Below, in pieces: positions 1 through 10,971 of a stretch of DNA of 64,000 nt. A program made the translations under genes and the position numbers. Location of the stretch: the NCBI GenBank assembly GCA_001466705.2, contig LATX02000246.1, forward strand, positions 165,253-229,252, in the 5' to 3' direction. The stretch is from Moniliophthora roreri. Taxonomy: Eukaryota; Basidiomycota; Agaricomycetes; Agaricales; Marasmiaceae. The notes below the pieces were generated by a model that had not been told where the DNA came from, did not search any database, and saw nothing but the letters and a program-made list of their open reading frames with translations. The number at the start of each line of letters is the position of its first letter. The first letter of the stretch is position 1.

Positions 1-1239
1 CAGTGGGCGACCTCCCCAATGAGGTCAGTGTGTTGCATGATTTCAACTGCTTCGATCAGGGAGGTACAATGAATATGTGAGAGCGCAGAAGAGAAACCGA
101 CGCTTACACATACGCATGTATCAGTCAGTGCTCCAACGACCCCTCCCAGTAACTTAAGTGTTCCGGGTTTTCCGAGTCATCTCTCTTTGTAACGGTGCCT
201 TAGAGAAGCTGCTGGGGTGCCTAAAGACAGCAGGCAGTGGAAGCCAAAAAGCACTGTCAAGGTCAACTCGTAATCGAATATCTCTGGCTGTCATCGCAGT
301 TGGATTCGGTAGGCTTCTGGATTTCTTCCGTGAACGCAGAGTATGATGAGCCTTGATTTGCGCTAGTAGCTGTCATTATGGTACCGGTTCAGGATAGCAC
401 TGCGGACGGTATGAATAGGTAAAAAAGAGATGCAACGAAAGGAAGAATACATACCATGCAACGCGTCTCCAATGCTCCAACCTTCCTTCCTAACTACCAA
501 ATGTCCTTGGTATCCATAATCCCTTCGTGATGCTCTAGAACAAGTCATCGGAAAGTTGAACGAAATCACGAAAGAAAACTTACCAGTACCTCCCACTTTG
601 GACAATCTGGTTCTACCTGATCCAATGTAGGCTTGTGCTGAAGGGAAGACTCCAACTGGTGCATACGATTCTAGGGTTCTCGGCGATTCCTGCCCGCAGG
701 CTGAGGTGAGAAAAGAACGGCGAAACATGTATAAGAGCTTACCATCCCACTGCTTATCCCAGTGGCTTTCAAAGAGCCATACGCGTGAATCGCAATGATG
801 ACGGTGGTGATAGTAAAGAGGATTGATGAAGCTTTCGCGTTGGCTCGAGTTTTGGCTGAGGCGATGCTTTAAATTTCAAACTCCGCTCGCCGCCTCCAGC
901 GATGATGGGCCGGTCGGCGTCAAATCTCGCTTCAAACCTCCCATACTCGTAACGATCTCGCGATCTCGCATTTAATGCTTGAAGCTCTGCGAACAATGGG
1001 TTCAACACTACTCTCGACAGGTCAACCTTAAATTCCTAAAACGCCCCTGTTCTTGTCTTTGTACCCTGGTTTTGCCTACTCGCACTGGCAGACATCTCGG
1101 CACCATTGCTCAAAATGTGCATCTGTCATTTATGTAAGGTGTCATTCTTCAACGTACAAAGCAGGTAAAAGTCTCTCTGCTCATTCGACCCTAGCTAAAG
1201 CATTTGCTAATCGACTCGCGGTCATATACGGGCAGGGAT
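1..1239. other. gene-poor left edge with a possible spliced minus-strand fragment
   Basis: I see no confident complete gene here. On the minus strand, a stretch around 590-690 reads openly between an acceptor-like cag and a gtaagt donor. It is followed by a possible exon around 470-545 ending at a gtatgt donor. This could be the 3' part of a small spliced gene, but the reading frame across the first junction runs quickly into a stop, so I do not call it. The rest (730-1,239) shows only short, unsupported reading frames. Confidence 0.3.
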
Positions 1240-1550
1240 TAGTGATGTTAGGGGCTCGGCTCAAGCCCTAAACCCAGGCCTGACCGAGCCGAGCCCTACT
1301 GTAGGGCTTCGACCGGGCTCAGGGCTCGGGCTTGCATTTCTGAAAGCCTAAGCCCTAGACGATATGATGGAAAGTGCAACCCGTGGCTGTAGGCAAGTGA
1401 TACCCAAAAGCCCTGGCCTAAGCCGGGCCCTGCCTACGGCTCGGGCTTCTGGCGGCTTAAGGCTCGGGCTCAATGTTTGGTGAGCCTGAGCCCTCTCAAG
1501 CCAGGCCTAAGCCCGGGGCTTTGAGCCGAGCCGAACCCGCAACATCACTA
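1240..1550. mobile_element. hAT-type MITE with perfect 8-bp target duplication
   Basis: A 311-bp non-coding element. Both ends begin TAGTGATGTT when read inward, followed by GGGCTCGGCTC-like sequence on the left and GGGTTCGGCTCGGCTC on the right. It is flanked by perfect 8-bp direct repeats GCAGGGAT at 1,232-1,239 and 1,551-1,558. An 8-bp duplication and subterminal GCTCGGGCT-type repeats are the hallmark of hAT elements. No transposase is present, so it must have been moved in trans. It lies 75 bp upstream of the first DUF6534 start codon and may affect that promoter. Confidence 0.88.
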
Positions 1551-1625
1551 GCAGGGATATACGGGCAGGGACCAGATTGTACTACTGTAACCTTCACAAC
1601 CCCTGCCGCCCGTGGTTCAATACTG

Positions 1626-2948
1626 ATGTCTGAAAGTCTCTCTCAATTGTAAGCACTTCGAACGCTCCACATACAAGTGTTGACTTTGCATGTTTATTAG
1701 AGCAGGACCTCTGGTATGGTACACGTGTTTTCTGAGTGGAGCAAAGTCTGATTAGCTCTCGAAAGCTATCCGGTTATTTGTTGAATTGGGGCCTGTATGG
1801 TGTCCTCTCAGTTCAAGTTTGTACGTGCTCCTGTCTGATATCCTTGTTATACCCTTATTGAAATGTAGATTTCCAAGATGTGTACTGGACAGCGTTCCCG
1901 AACGATTCTCGATCTGCTCAAGCTCTCGTATATGGCATATACCTTTTGGATACAGCGCAAACTTTTTCTCTGACTTACGATGCTTTCCAAAATTTTGTCG
2001 TCGGTTTTACGGACCCTGCTGCACTCGACAAGATTCACAATCTCTGGCTAGATACTTATTTGATTGATGGGATAGGTCTGTGGTCATTTATTGAACGAAC
2101 CATGTAACGCAGCACGCTCAGCTCCTCCGGATAGTTGCCTTCCTTGTCCAACTTTACTACGCCAGAAGAATCCATAGGCTACTGCCCAATTCTAAAATCA
2201 TTCCCGGAATTATCGTTTTCATGGGTGACACGATATAATACTTGATCACAGAGTGCTGATAACTCCCTCCTAGCTAGCCATCGCCCAATTCGCCGGCATG
2301 ATAGATGTATGCATTGACATCAAAAAAATCGAATTGTTCTCTCTGCAACAGCGACTTATTGATTTAGACGGAATCGTCACATCTGTGGTGAGTCTGAAAC
2401 TAGTGCAGAACATTCATTCCTAAATTTCCTTCATAGCTCTGGATTGGGTGCTCCGCGATTGCTGACGTCCTCATCGCTACCACAATGGTGTACTCTGTCC
2501 GTCTAATCATTGGCAATTCTTTTCCGACAGTCTCTTACAGTATTGCTTTACAGCTCTCACGTTTCGACACCACGTTTCGAGAGACTCGAAGTTTAATCAG
2601 GCGCCTCAATAAGCTTATGATGGAAACATGCAGCCTCGTAGGTTGGTGACTCCACATCAAACCCAATTCTTGCTTCATTAGTACTGACTGACACCCATAG
2701 CTATAACGAGTCTTCTTCAACCTTGTCTTTTCTGGTTCTTTCCAAGACGAAGTTACCATATTACGCCTGCCATAGTCATTGCAAAGCTCTACTCCAATTC
2801 GCTATTGGTAGTTTTAAATAGTCGGGCGAGAGTTCACGGCAGGAGGGGAAGTTTAAACGGCCAGGTGACTGAAGGGACGGACTGGAGGACGAGTGTTCGC
2901 GTCGTTACTAACCGCGACACGGAAATTCCACTATCGACTCGAAGTTAA
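1626..2948 (+). CDS. DUF6534-type multipass membrane protein, copy 1
   Basis: Spliced gene of nine exons: 1626-1648, 1701-1713, 1766-1820, 1878-2075, 2135-2224, 2278-2387, 2437-2496, 2554-2641, 2701-2948, giving about 294 aa. The product has about six to seven hydrophobic segments, starting with a segment containing LLNWGLYGV. The C-terminal part carries VIAKLYSNSLL, the most recognisable motif of the DUF6534 fungal membrane family. The family's biochemical role is unknown; it is expanded in agaricomycetes. The start ATG gives MSES and joins in frame to a 13-nt second exon. Intron 5 has slipped at both ends relative to the paralogs: the donor is one base later and the acceptor four bases later, so the frame is kept with one residue lost. 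The tail is shorter than in copies 2, 3 and 5, which have an extra last exon. Exon limits were inferred by comparing the five copies. Confidence 0.82.
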
Positions 2949-4689
2949 TTATAAGCCGAGTACATTCCAAAGTGATTGAAGGAACCTATACTATGGGCCT
3001 GGTTTAATGGCGAGTACATACTTTGGGACAGAAAGTTGTTGGTTCTCGTTTTTGTGACAATTACAGATCGGTGCATTCGAAGTCAAGACGGGAAGTCGTA
3101 CCACTGCAACTCAACGTGCGGGAGTCGTTGCTCGTGAAAGACATGCGTTTATGATTGTCCATCGAGTGAGTGGCTTAGAGTTTACTGAATCAGACCGGAA
3201 TAATTGCCTCTTTTTTATTCCTTTGGATGTTGTGGCTCGGAAGTTGGAAGATGAGTTTATGAGTCACTGGTCAGGCTCTCGTACTCCTAGTTGGGTAGCT
3301 TGAATGGCACGGCGGTGCCGTGAGGACGTTTCACCCAAATGCTACTTGGATGGTTAGCTCGCGTTTACATTCTTACGAGTTGCCAAGCAATTCTACAGCA
3401 TCTTTATCGCTGAAGAAGCCTACTTGTGGATGGTACGGTTGCCCAGTAGGCTCAGGTTTCCAATCTTCGCGAAGAAGCTTGATGCCGATAGGTACCCATC
3501 AATGTCCAATTGAACTGAATTGAATGCTAGCTAACCCGCTGAAGTTGTCTTAGGCTCTATCCAACGGTGTCGCAGCAAAACATTAACTCGTTGTTTTCCC
3601 TCGCAAAGTTGCACACTTTCTTGTGCAGGCTAGCGTGAGAAGTCATTTGCACTGATGCGCGGCGGCGAAGCTCGCTTGGAAGACAAGGCGATAGAGTTCA
3701 GTTGGCGGCTGTGGGTCGGTGCACCCATGCACGTACCTCTGCAAATTCTCAAGAAACGAAACTCCGGAGACCACGCGGAATCATCGAAAACAACAGCAAT
3801 AGAATTGGTGATTCTGCCAAGCCATTACAGCCTAAGTAAAGTTGTGTCGAGAACATGGATGATGGCTCATGCGCTCATGGTTGAGGACTTCCGGTGCTCA
3901 TCAACTTCCTACCCACTACGTTTTCGATAAGAGTGCAGAGTCTCGGTAGATATAAGCACCACTCACCGAGATATTCGCTGACCCGGTATTAAGGCAAGGC
4001 AGACTCCTTGCAACTTCCGGCATCAGTCCCTGGAGTTGGTTCTTGTCCAGGATGCAGAAACGAAGTATTTCCCGGTAATCTTGGTATCAATCTCAGCGTA
4101 TCAACAGGCAGGAACACCAAATTCGTGCTCAGTTTTCGGAGGGAATGAAGTATTTCGTATGATATGTTTTCCGTATACAATCAGTGGCGGTAGCGAACAG
4201 CTTTTAGAAGGCCTTCCCTGCCGTAAATATCCAGGATCTGCACTAATTTGGCACTAATCATTTCGGACTCACTCAAATCACTGGGCCAAACCTGCTGGGC
4301 AACCGTAATGGTCGGATTTCCCAGTGTCGCCTGAATTACGTATCAGTGGCGGACTAAATTCTAGTTCTAGACGTTTAGTCTAATATGTAAGAGAAAAAAG
4401 ATTCATCGCTTTAATTCTTTCGACCCCTGCTAATAGATTTCGTTTTAGTCTGACGGCCAGTAATGTCAATAAGGTCAATACAATGCATGATCCCGGCCTC
4501 GAGGCATGCTAATTCACAGCTGTATAGGGGTTGATACCATTCCCTTCTTACGACTTCCTCGAATTCATGATCAGACTTGAGCGCATCACCATACCAAGAC
4601 TTAGAGAGGCCTGATTCGCCCACAACACTGCGGGGTCAGATCGCAGTAATTTCCAATTTCCGGACTTCCCAGCAATTCCTCGATTATTG
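2949..4689. other. intergenic region between DUF6534 copies 1 and 2
   Basis: About 1.7 kb without a supported gene. Several short open frames exist on both strands (for example around 3,655-3,930), but none shows a recognisable domain, an intron pattern or conservation with another part of the window. CpG content is normal, as in the neighbouring genes. I see no terminal repeats of a transposon here. Confidence 0.5.
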
Positions 4690-4938
4690 GTTCATTGAAC
4701 CTTAATGCTTTTCGTTACCGCCCCGTGTTGCCCATCAAAGCTGCATCTATCGGGTCAATTTTAAATACTACTTTAAGCGGCACGATATATTCGGTAAGGA
4801 AAAGTTTCCCCGTCTGCTTCCGAGTCATTCGACCCTTCCTAATGGAACAATTGGTTGCACAGGAACGCAATGCTGAATATATTCTTAAAAGCACTCTTTC
4901 AACCAGTCGGTCTTCCTACGATTTATACCTCTTGGAGT
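4690..4938 (+). promoter_or_regulatory. upstream region of DUF6534 copy 2, shared with copy 3
   Basis: The roughly 250 bp before the start codon align by eye with 7,262-7,495 upstream of copy 3. Shared blocks include tgcccatcaa, a cgacccttc/cgacccttgg block, aggaacg[ct]aatg, and a TATA-like stretch (atattcttaaaa at about 4,879-4,890) about 50 bp before the ATG. The similarity shows the two genes were duplicated together with their promoters. The TATA assignment is inference from position and composition. Confidence 0.5.
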
Positions 4939-6409
4939 ATGGACAATAGTGAATCCACGCATCTGTAAGGGTTGGTCTTTCCACGCTTCGTTTTACTGAT
5001 ATTTCATTCATTAGTGCGGCACCGTTGGTAGGGCATCAATTACTCATTCGACAAGGTCTCAAACTTACGCAACACAGCTCCTTGGTTACCTGCTGAATTG
5101 GGGACTCTATGGCGTCCTTACAGTTCAAGTCTGTATGTGCCCGCCTTTCTACATATACCACTAACAGTATTGTGAACCTCTCAAGGTCTCTACTGGGCAG
5201 CATTCCAAAATGACAGTTTATACGCTCAGACCCTCGTCTACGGCGTTTATCTCTTGGAAACGGCGCAAACTATTTCCGTCACCCGTAATGCATTTCAAAG
5301 TCTTGTGTTTGGTTTTGAGGATTTTGTTTCTCTAACCAAGCTATACAACCTATGGCTCGATACTTATGCCTTCGACGGACTAGGTCTCTGCTCTTTGAAC
5401 GGCTTGAATTTCTATGACGCTTACTTATTATAGTGGCACTCATTTTTCAGGTCTACTTCGCGAATAGACTTCATGTCCTGCTCTCCGGCGCTAGAATATT
5501 ACCCGGGATTATTGTCCTGGTCAGTGAATTTATACTTATAAATCATCTTAAGGTCGTTCATAGCCTACCCTTTACCAGCTAGCGCTCACTCAATTTGCCG
5601 GTGGCATAGGTTCTGCTATTACCATTGGAAGCGACGGGGTCTTTCCTGCATACACTGGGAGAGTATCAAGTACAGCTGCCGAAACCATTCCTGGATATGT
5701 GAGTTTGAAATCTCACGGCGCTTGCCTTGCAACACGTAGCTTATACACTTTTTCTCAGCTTTGGACTGGATGCGGTATGCTTGCTGACGTTCTTATCGCT
5801 GTAACGATGGTCTACGCTGTGGGTAGTGTTCATTCCGTCCGAAGTGCGGTCTCTTACCCCAAGTAGCTTTCGCGATACGATACTACATTCAGAAAGGCTC
5901 AAGGTCTAGTCAAGCGACTTAGCCAACTGATGATAGAAATAGGTGGCCTCACAGGTGCGCGCATGTCACTACCATGGGCCCCAACTGACACCTTATTCTT
6001 CGAACAGCTGCGATGTCTCTGGTTCAGCATCTTCTTTTTTTAATCTACCCGGACAAGACGTATCACATCACGCCGGCTTTGGTCATTGCAAAGCTTTATT
6101 CCAACTCTCTGCTGGCGACTTTCAACAGTCGAATTCACATTCTCGGGGCAAGAGGTACCGCAAAGAAAGGTTATCCCGCTCCCAACCCGGATCAGAATCC
6201 TATCCAAAGTATCCAATTAACTGGGTCCCAAGGCAACTCGACTTGGGTACCAACCACGTTTCTAAGCAGGTTGGACTTCGATATGGATAGCGTTCAAGTT
6301 GTTTTGATGGTAATCCTTCCTCATCCTAGATTCAAAATATGCGCTGAACCGGGGTCTTCCTTTTGATCAGAATACCCCGGACTCCAAGGCAGATACAGTA
6401 CGAGCTTAG
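4939..6409 (+). CDS. DUF6534-type multipass membrane protein, copy 2
   Basis: Ten exons: 4939-4964, 5015-5027, 5078-5132, 5186-5383, 5434-5519, 5579-5698, 5759-5818, 5867-5954, 6008-6309, 6371-6409, about 328 aa, with no stop or frameshift. Exon sizes match the paralogs: exon 2 is 13 nt, exon 3 is 55, exon 4 is 198, exon 5 is 86, exon 7 is 60 and exon 8 is 88. The protein is a chain of hydrophobic segments (LLGYLLNWGLYGVL; VALIFQVYF; LADVLIAVTMVYA; the segment before KLYSNSLL) followed by a hydrophilic tail of about 80 residues, probably cytosolic. Splice sites are mostly gtatgt, gtgagt or gtgcgc with cag/tag. It looks functional. The last exon (NTPDSK, ending ...VRA) is shorter than those of copies 3 and 5. 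The DUF6534 call rests on remembered family motifs, not on a search. Confidence 0.86.
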
Positions 6410-7261
6410 GCATACAGTCTAAACGTGAACATCATCCCTCGCCACAAGCCTAGTTTCCTGGGTATATTTGGGACTTGTATTCGTTATTATCTTACTGGCG
6501 TCAGGCAATATCTGAGGTTAACGCTCCGGGTCTTAGCGTACAGTACATAAGTTATAATACCAGGACTTCAGGTTACGTATCACAAGTACCATTAATATGT
6601 AGGGCTGAAAATGGTACACAGAGTGGACGTGTAAATTTCAAATTGTTATCGCTGCACGACGTACTCTCTTTGTCACGGTCAAGCCATCCACGTGGATGGG
6701 TGCTTTGCGGTCCGGCACTCGTTCCCACGGCTTGACTTCGAGATTTGTCCGCCGTCTTCATGGGTGCATCCACCAAGCTCGACTCGGACCTCCCCGATAA
6801 TATCACACGCTCACCATGACGAAGGAGGGTGATGGAGCATTCGGAATGGGACATAGTAGCCGGCATATGGGTATCAGGTACGCAAACGAATGATAGACGT
6901 CTTTTACGCATCATCTCATTGTTTTCACCCGACAGGTGCTTTATATACATTGACCAAACGCCGAGTGTAGCCAGACTGCAATGAATCAAACCAAATCCGA
7001 CCCAATCTTAGCCGGAAATGTACAAGATTGTAGCCTTCACCCTTGCATGCAGTAAATCGAGGTCCACACGTTTGAGGTTCACGTGTCGTGTGGACCTCAA
7101 TTCTTCTGACAACCGAGTGGCTTATCCGAATCGCCATCTGAAAGTTAGCAATCCGCATCCGGTCGTATGTTTAATATCAATCCGATCCGCCAGGAGCCCA
7201 ACATGCAACTTAATGGCCTCGATCTCCGCTATACCTCCTAATGTTGTGGCGCCGGATATCT
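6410..7261. other. intergenic region between copies 2 and 3
   Basis: No supported gene. A minus-strand frame of 138 codons (6,573-6,989) has no recognisable domain, no counterpart upstream of the other paralogs and no intron evidence, so I leave it out. The stretch contains the inverted repeat listed separately at 7,059-7,098. Confidence 0.45.
7059..7098. repeat. 12-bp perfect inverted repeat (hairpin or dyad)
   Basis: GAGGTCCACACG at 7,059-7,070 and its exact reverse complement at 7,087-7,098 are separated by 16 bp. The spacer contains the E-box CACGTG. It lies about 400 bp before copy 3. It could be a regulatory dyad or a chance or relic palindrome; nothing in the sequence decides this. 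Confidence 0.5.
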
Positions 7262-7495
7262 TATTTTCATTGGTGGATTTAACCTTAATTGCATTTCGCT
7301 CCCGTCCCCAGGGTGCCCATCAAACCAAAACATACAGATTGTAACTTGTTGCACCAGGCTTTGCGAGATATCTGTAACGTAAAATTCTTTCCACTCACTC
7401 GACCCTTGGAAGCAACTGCAAAGGAACGTAATGCGAGATATATATTAAAGAGTACAGTTGGAATTCGACTTGGACACTTTCTCCCCCACGAAGCC
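7262..7495 (+). promoter_or_regulatory. upstream region of DUF6534 copy 3 with TATA-like box
   Basis: Aligns with 4,690-4,938 before copy 2. A TATA-like run (tatatattaaag at about 7,439-7,450) sits about 45 bp before the ATG, at the same relative place as in copy 2. Evidence is paralog conservation only. Confidence 0.5.
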
Positions 7496-9043
7496 ATGGA
7501 CCCGGCAAGCATGTAAGGTTGACTCTTTTATGCACCTTTATCGTATTACTGACCCCTTACGTACACATCAGTGCAGCACCCTTGGTATGGTGTTGTTACC
7601 TGCGCAACGAGCTTCAACTCTCATGCTTGAATACAGCTTCTGGGTTATATGTTAAACTGGGGCCTCTATGGCGTACTCTCCGTTCAAGTCTGTGCGTGAT
7701 CATGCCTCTACTCGTGCTACAGTATATTACTGACAGCGCGTCAAGACCTTTACTGGACGGCGTTCCCGAATGACCAGTTACTTACTCAGATTCTCGTCTA
7801 CGGCCTCTACATCTTGGAAACAGCTCAGACTGTTTCGCTGACCCACAACTCATTCCAGACCTTTGTTTTCGGTTTCGAGGACCCTGCTTCTCTAACAAAG
7901 ATACACAATCTATGGATTGATACTTATTTTTTCGACACATTAGGTTTGTGATCCTGTGGAGCATGAATTTCATGACTATTTATTATCGCTTTCAACAGTT
8001 GCACTCATTTTTCAAGTCTACTTCGCCAATAGGATCCATAATCTACTGTCCAGGGCGAAAATACTACCCGGGATCATTTTATTGGTGAGTCAAGCACCGT
8101 AAAGTCACATAATCAAGTTGTTCAGACCCTTTGACTGCTCCAGCTAGCTCTTGCTCAGTTCTGTGGCGGTGTAGGCACATCCATCATCCTCAAAAAGGTT
8201 GGATCCTTCGACACATCTGGGCAGCTTGTTACTCCTGTTCCTGGAATTGTGCGTTTGAGTTACGGTGCCAATCTTCGAAAGCTAATCATTCCGTATGATA
8301 GCTTTGGATCGGATGTGGTACCCTCGCCGACGTCCTCATCGCTGTAACGATGGTCTATGCAGTGAGTTGGGATCACATGTGTCATTTTTGTGATGCCTTA
8401 ACGCCCACGTAGCTCTCCCGATACGACACCACATTCAAACGGACTAAGAGTCTTGTCAAGCGTCTGAGCCAACTCGCATTGGAAACAGGTAGCCTTATAG
8501 GTGTGTAAACTAGCGTCATATAATAGCACGCAGTACCTCCAACTGACGTCTTTCGTGATCATAGCTGCAATGATTCTAGTTCAGCCGATTCTCTTCTTCT
8601 CATGTCCAGGAAAAACGTACCACATGGCGCCTGCCTTGGTCATCGCAAAACTTTATTCCAACTCGTTATTGGTGATTTTCAACAGTCGAATTCAGATTAT
8701 CGGTGCAAGAGGCACTAGAACGACCATCAACGTTACTCCGACACCACATCAGAACCAGGAAACCCCGATTCCACTGTCGGATCTTCGAACTGACTCCTCT
8801 GGAACGTCGAGCTGGGTGCCGAGTAGCTTCCCAAGCACTTTGGATGATAACAGTTATGGCTTGACGGTGCGTACTCTTTTCAGATTGAACCACATACTTC
8901 GGTCTCAAAAAACTTGATTTTCGCATCAGAATACGTTGGATTCCAAGATGGACACTAGTCGTATCGCTAGTGAACCTCAAATTGCGGGCCTGGACTCGAG
9001 AGATGAATACCATTCGTCGGATAGCTCCAAGTTACGTGTTTGA
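7496..9043 (+). CDS. DUF6534-type multipass membrane protein, copy 3
   Basis: Ten exons: 7496-7512, 7572-7584, 7637-7691, 7746-7943, 7999-8084, 8144-8248, 8302-8361, 8413-8500, 8565-8866, 8930-9043, about 345 aa, fully open. The first exon encodes only five residues plus two bases and joins a 13-nt second exon (encoding AAPL). Hydrophobic segments are placed as in copy 2. The segment after exon 8 carries the family motif VIAKLYSNSLLVI. The C-terminal tail is hydrophilic and ends with EPQIAGLDSRDEYHSS-like sequence, which matches the EPQIATSGTESR tail of copy 5. Copies 2 and 3 share promoter blocks, so they look like a recent duplicate pair. Function is unknown for the family; a plasma-membrane or endomembrane location is expected from the hydrophobic segments. 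Confidence 0.86.
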
Positions 9044-10971
9044 TTTACCGCAGCCTCGATGAGCAGTGCACGCTCTCTTCCTTGCTTAGTGTATTGTGTA
9101 CGAATAATATTGAAATTTGTCAAGCGCAACCTGGCCCAACGCCTTCATTGTATGCAGTGCAACGGAATTATGCTATTACCTTTCATGGCGCCTCCCATGC
9201 ATATTCAGTACCACGTACCTACAATCGGAGCAAGTACACTAGAGAACAACCGCCTGCGTTGGCACATGAACTTGAACCTGGCTCGCGATGCTTGTCGATG
9301 TTTGCTGCGTTTCCGCTGTCACGTGAATAAAGGGAGACCTGTCGAGCCAGGTAATAAAGTAAAGAGCTACTCCGATTGAAATCTATCCCATCAATGAGAG
9401 AAGTGATTAAAAGAACCTTGACCTACGTCTTGATCTTCGCGGCGGTTATTGGAGCCCTAATCGCTTTCGTAACAAGAACCTCAAGCCTCTTCTTCTTGAT
9501 TGCCCAGCGGCGGAGTGCCTTCGTTCGCTGAATGAACAACCACTTGAGCTCCGCATAGCGCGTTAATGCCTCTGTTTGGCTCGAGCTCCGAGCTATTGTA
9601 AGATACTTGGATACAGCTGCGAGCCCGACACTAACCTGCTATTGCAATACAGCCTAAGCTTTGAGTTATCACTCTGCTCGAGCCTCGCTGCTCTCCTTGT
9701 TCCGGTTTTAGGCGCGTCGCTACGCCAACATAGAGCCCGTATTGTCGTGTTGAATGCAGGTGTGGATGCTTCGGGTGGAAGAGCGCCTTATGGTGTTTTT
9801 AGGCTTCGAGAGTAAATTGTTGACTTCAGGTGCTAGCGTTGGTCTCCTATACAAAGTTTATTAACGAAAGCTAGGAAGAGACGATACTAATGTCTAGACC
9901 GTTGCTTCGATGAATACTGTACGCCGTTCTCCTGCTCCTGGATAACGCACAAATTCCGATAAGTAAATCCGGCTCGGTCTTACCTGTCTTTGTTCAAATA
10001 ACCGCTTTCCTCTTAGCCTTTCTTTGTCTAGGCAAACTGCCTAAAAGCAGGGGGAGGCGTTAGTAATCGGGGTCATCATCGTTATGAGGATCCCGAAACA
10101 TTTCCCTTCTGACTCCCGATGTATTGGCATGTATTAGTTGTTAGATGCGGAGAGAGACACTCGGTATCAGCTATACATAAAACTTGGTGAAAGATAGCAA
10201 AACTCACCTCTTCATCAACTCAATCAGCTGCGCCTGCGCGGAGTCAGAAGGTTTTCAAATTCAAACTCCGTTTCCCACGGACTTCCGTCGTCGAGGATTC
10301 GCGTGGGACCCCTCATCAAGTCTTTGCTCTGTCGTCTGTGAAAGCACTTCGAACGCAAAGTTGTCATCGCTCCTCGGATTCATCAGGCCCCGACAAACTG
10401 CCGATACTATTAATATGGTTAAACTGGGTTTGATACCGCTGACCGCGAAAATAATGACCGAACGGTGTGTACATGCGAATTGATTGTTTGTAGTTTATCC
10501 GTTAAGCCCTTTTGTCAGCTCTCAATTCTTTCGGTCCTGCGATTCCAAATCCACAACGATGGCTAGTGCCCTTGCTCCTTCATTCCCGATATTGCCGATG
10601 TACTAGCAGACGCCGTCACTGCGGCGACGACAGCGCGCGGGAACCATTCCAAGACAGCGAAAAGTCTGAATCTCGACCCTGGTAAATTCCCCGATGCGAT
10701 GCCGATATCATATATATCAGTAGGCTCAGGTAGCAAATGTAGTGGCTGAGGAGCTCTCACATTTGTAAGTCTTAAATACATCGGATGGCGTCGGATACCA
10801 TCAGAGCTGGGGATATGGATCAGTCACGGTTGCTGTTCGGTATATCTCGATCCTTCCCCTAAAGAATCAGGGTTAGGAAGGACATCATGGCTATATCAGG
10901 GTGAAAATGCTTCCTAGACGATCACCTATAAACCCGGTTGCCCAATCCCCACCACCAGCGGTGGAGTAGTG
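9044..10971. other. intergenic region; 9,560-10,040 has a decayed relative at 50.6-51.4 kb
   Basis: About 1.9 kb without a supported gene. The part around 9,560-10,040 contains GAGCTC-rich sequence and a tract beginning tgagttatcactctgctc. By eye it matches 50,580-51,370, where CpG sites have become TpG or CpA. It is therefore a repeated segment, possibly a hAT-like element, but I found no clean terminal repeats. Frames such as 10,184-10,483 (+) show no recognisable domain. Confidence 0.45.

Noticed and set aside
1053..1271. 72-codon + strand frame
   Set aside because: Its end runs into the hAT MITE, so it is accidental.
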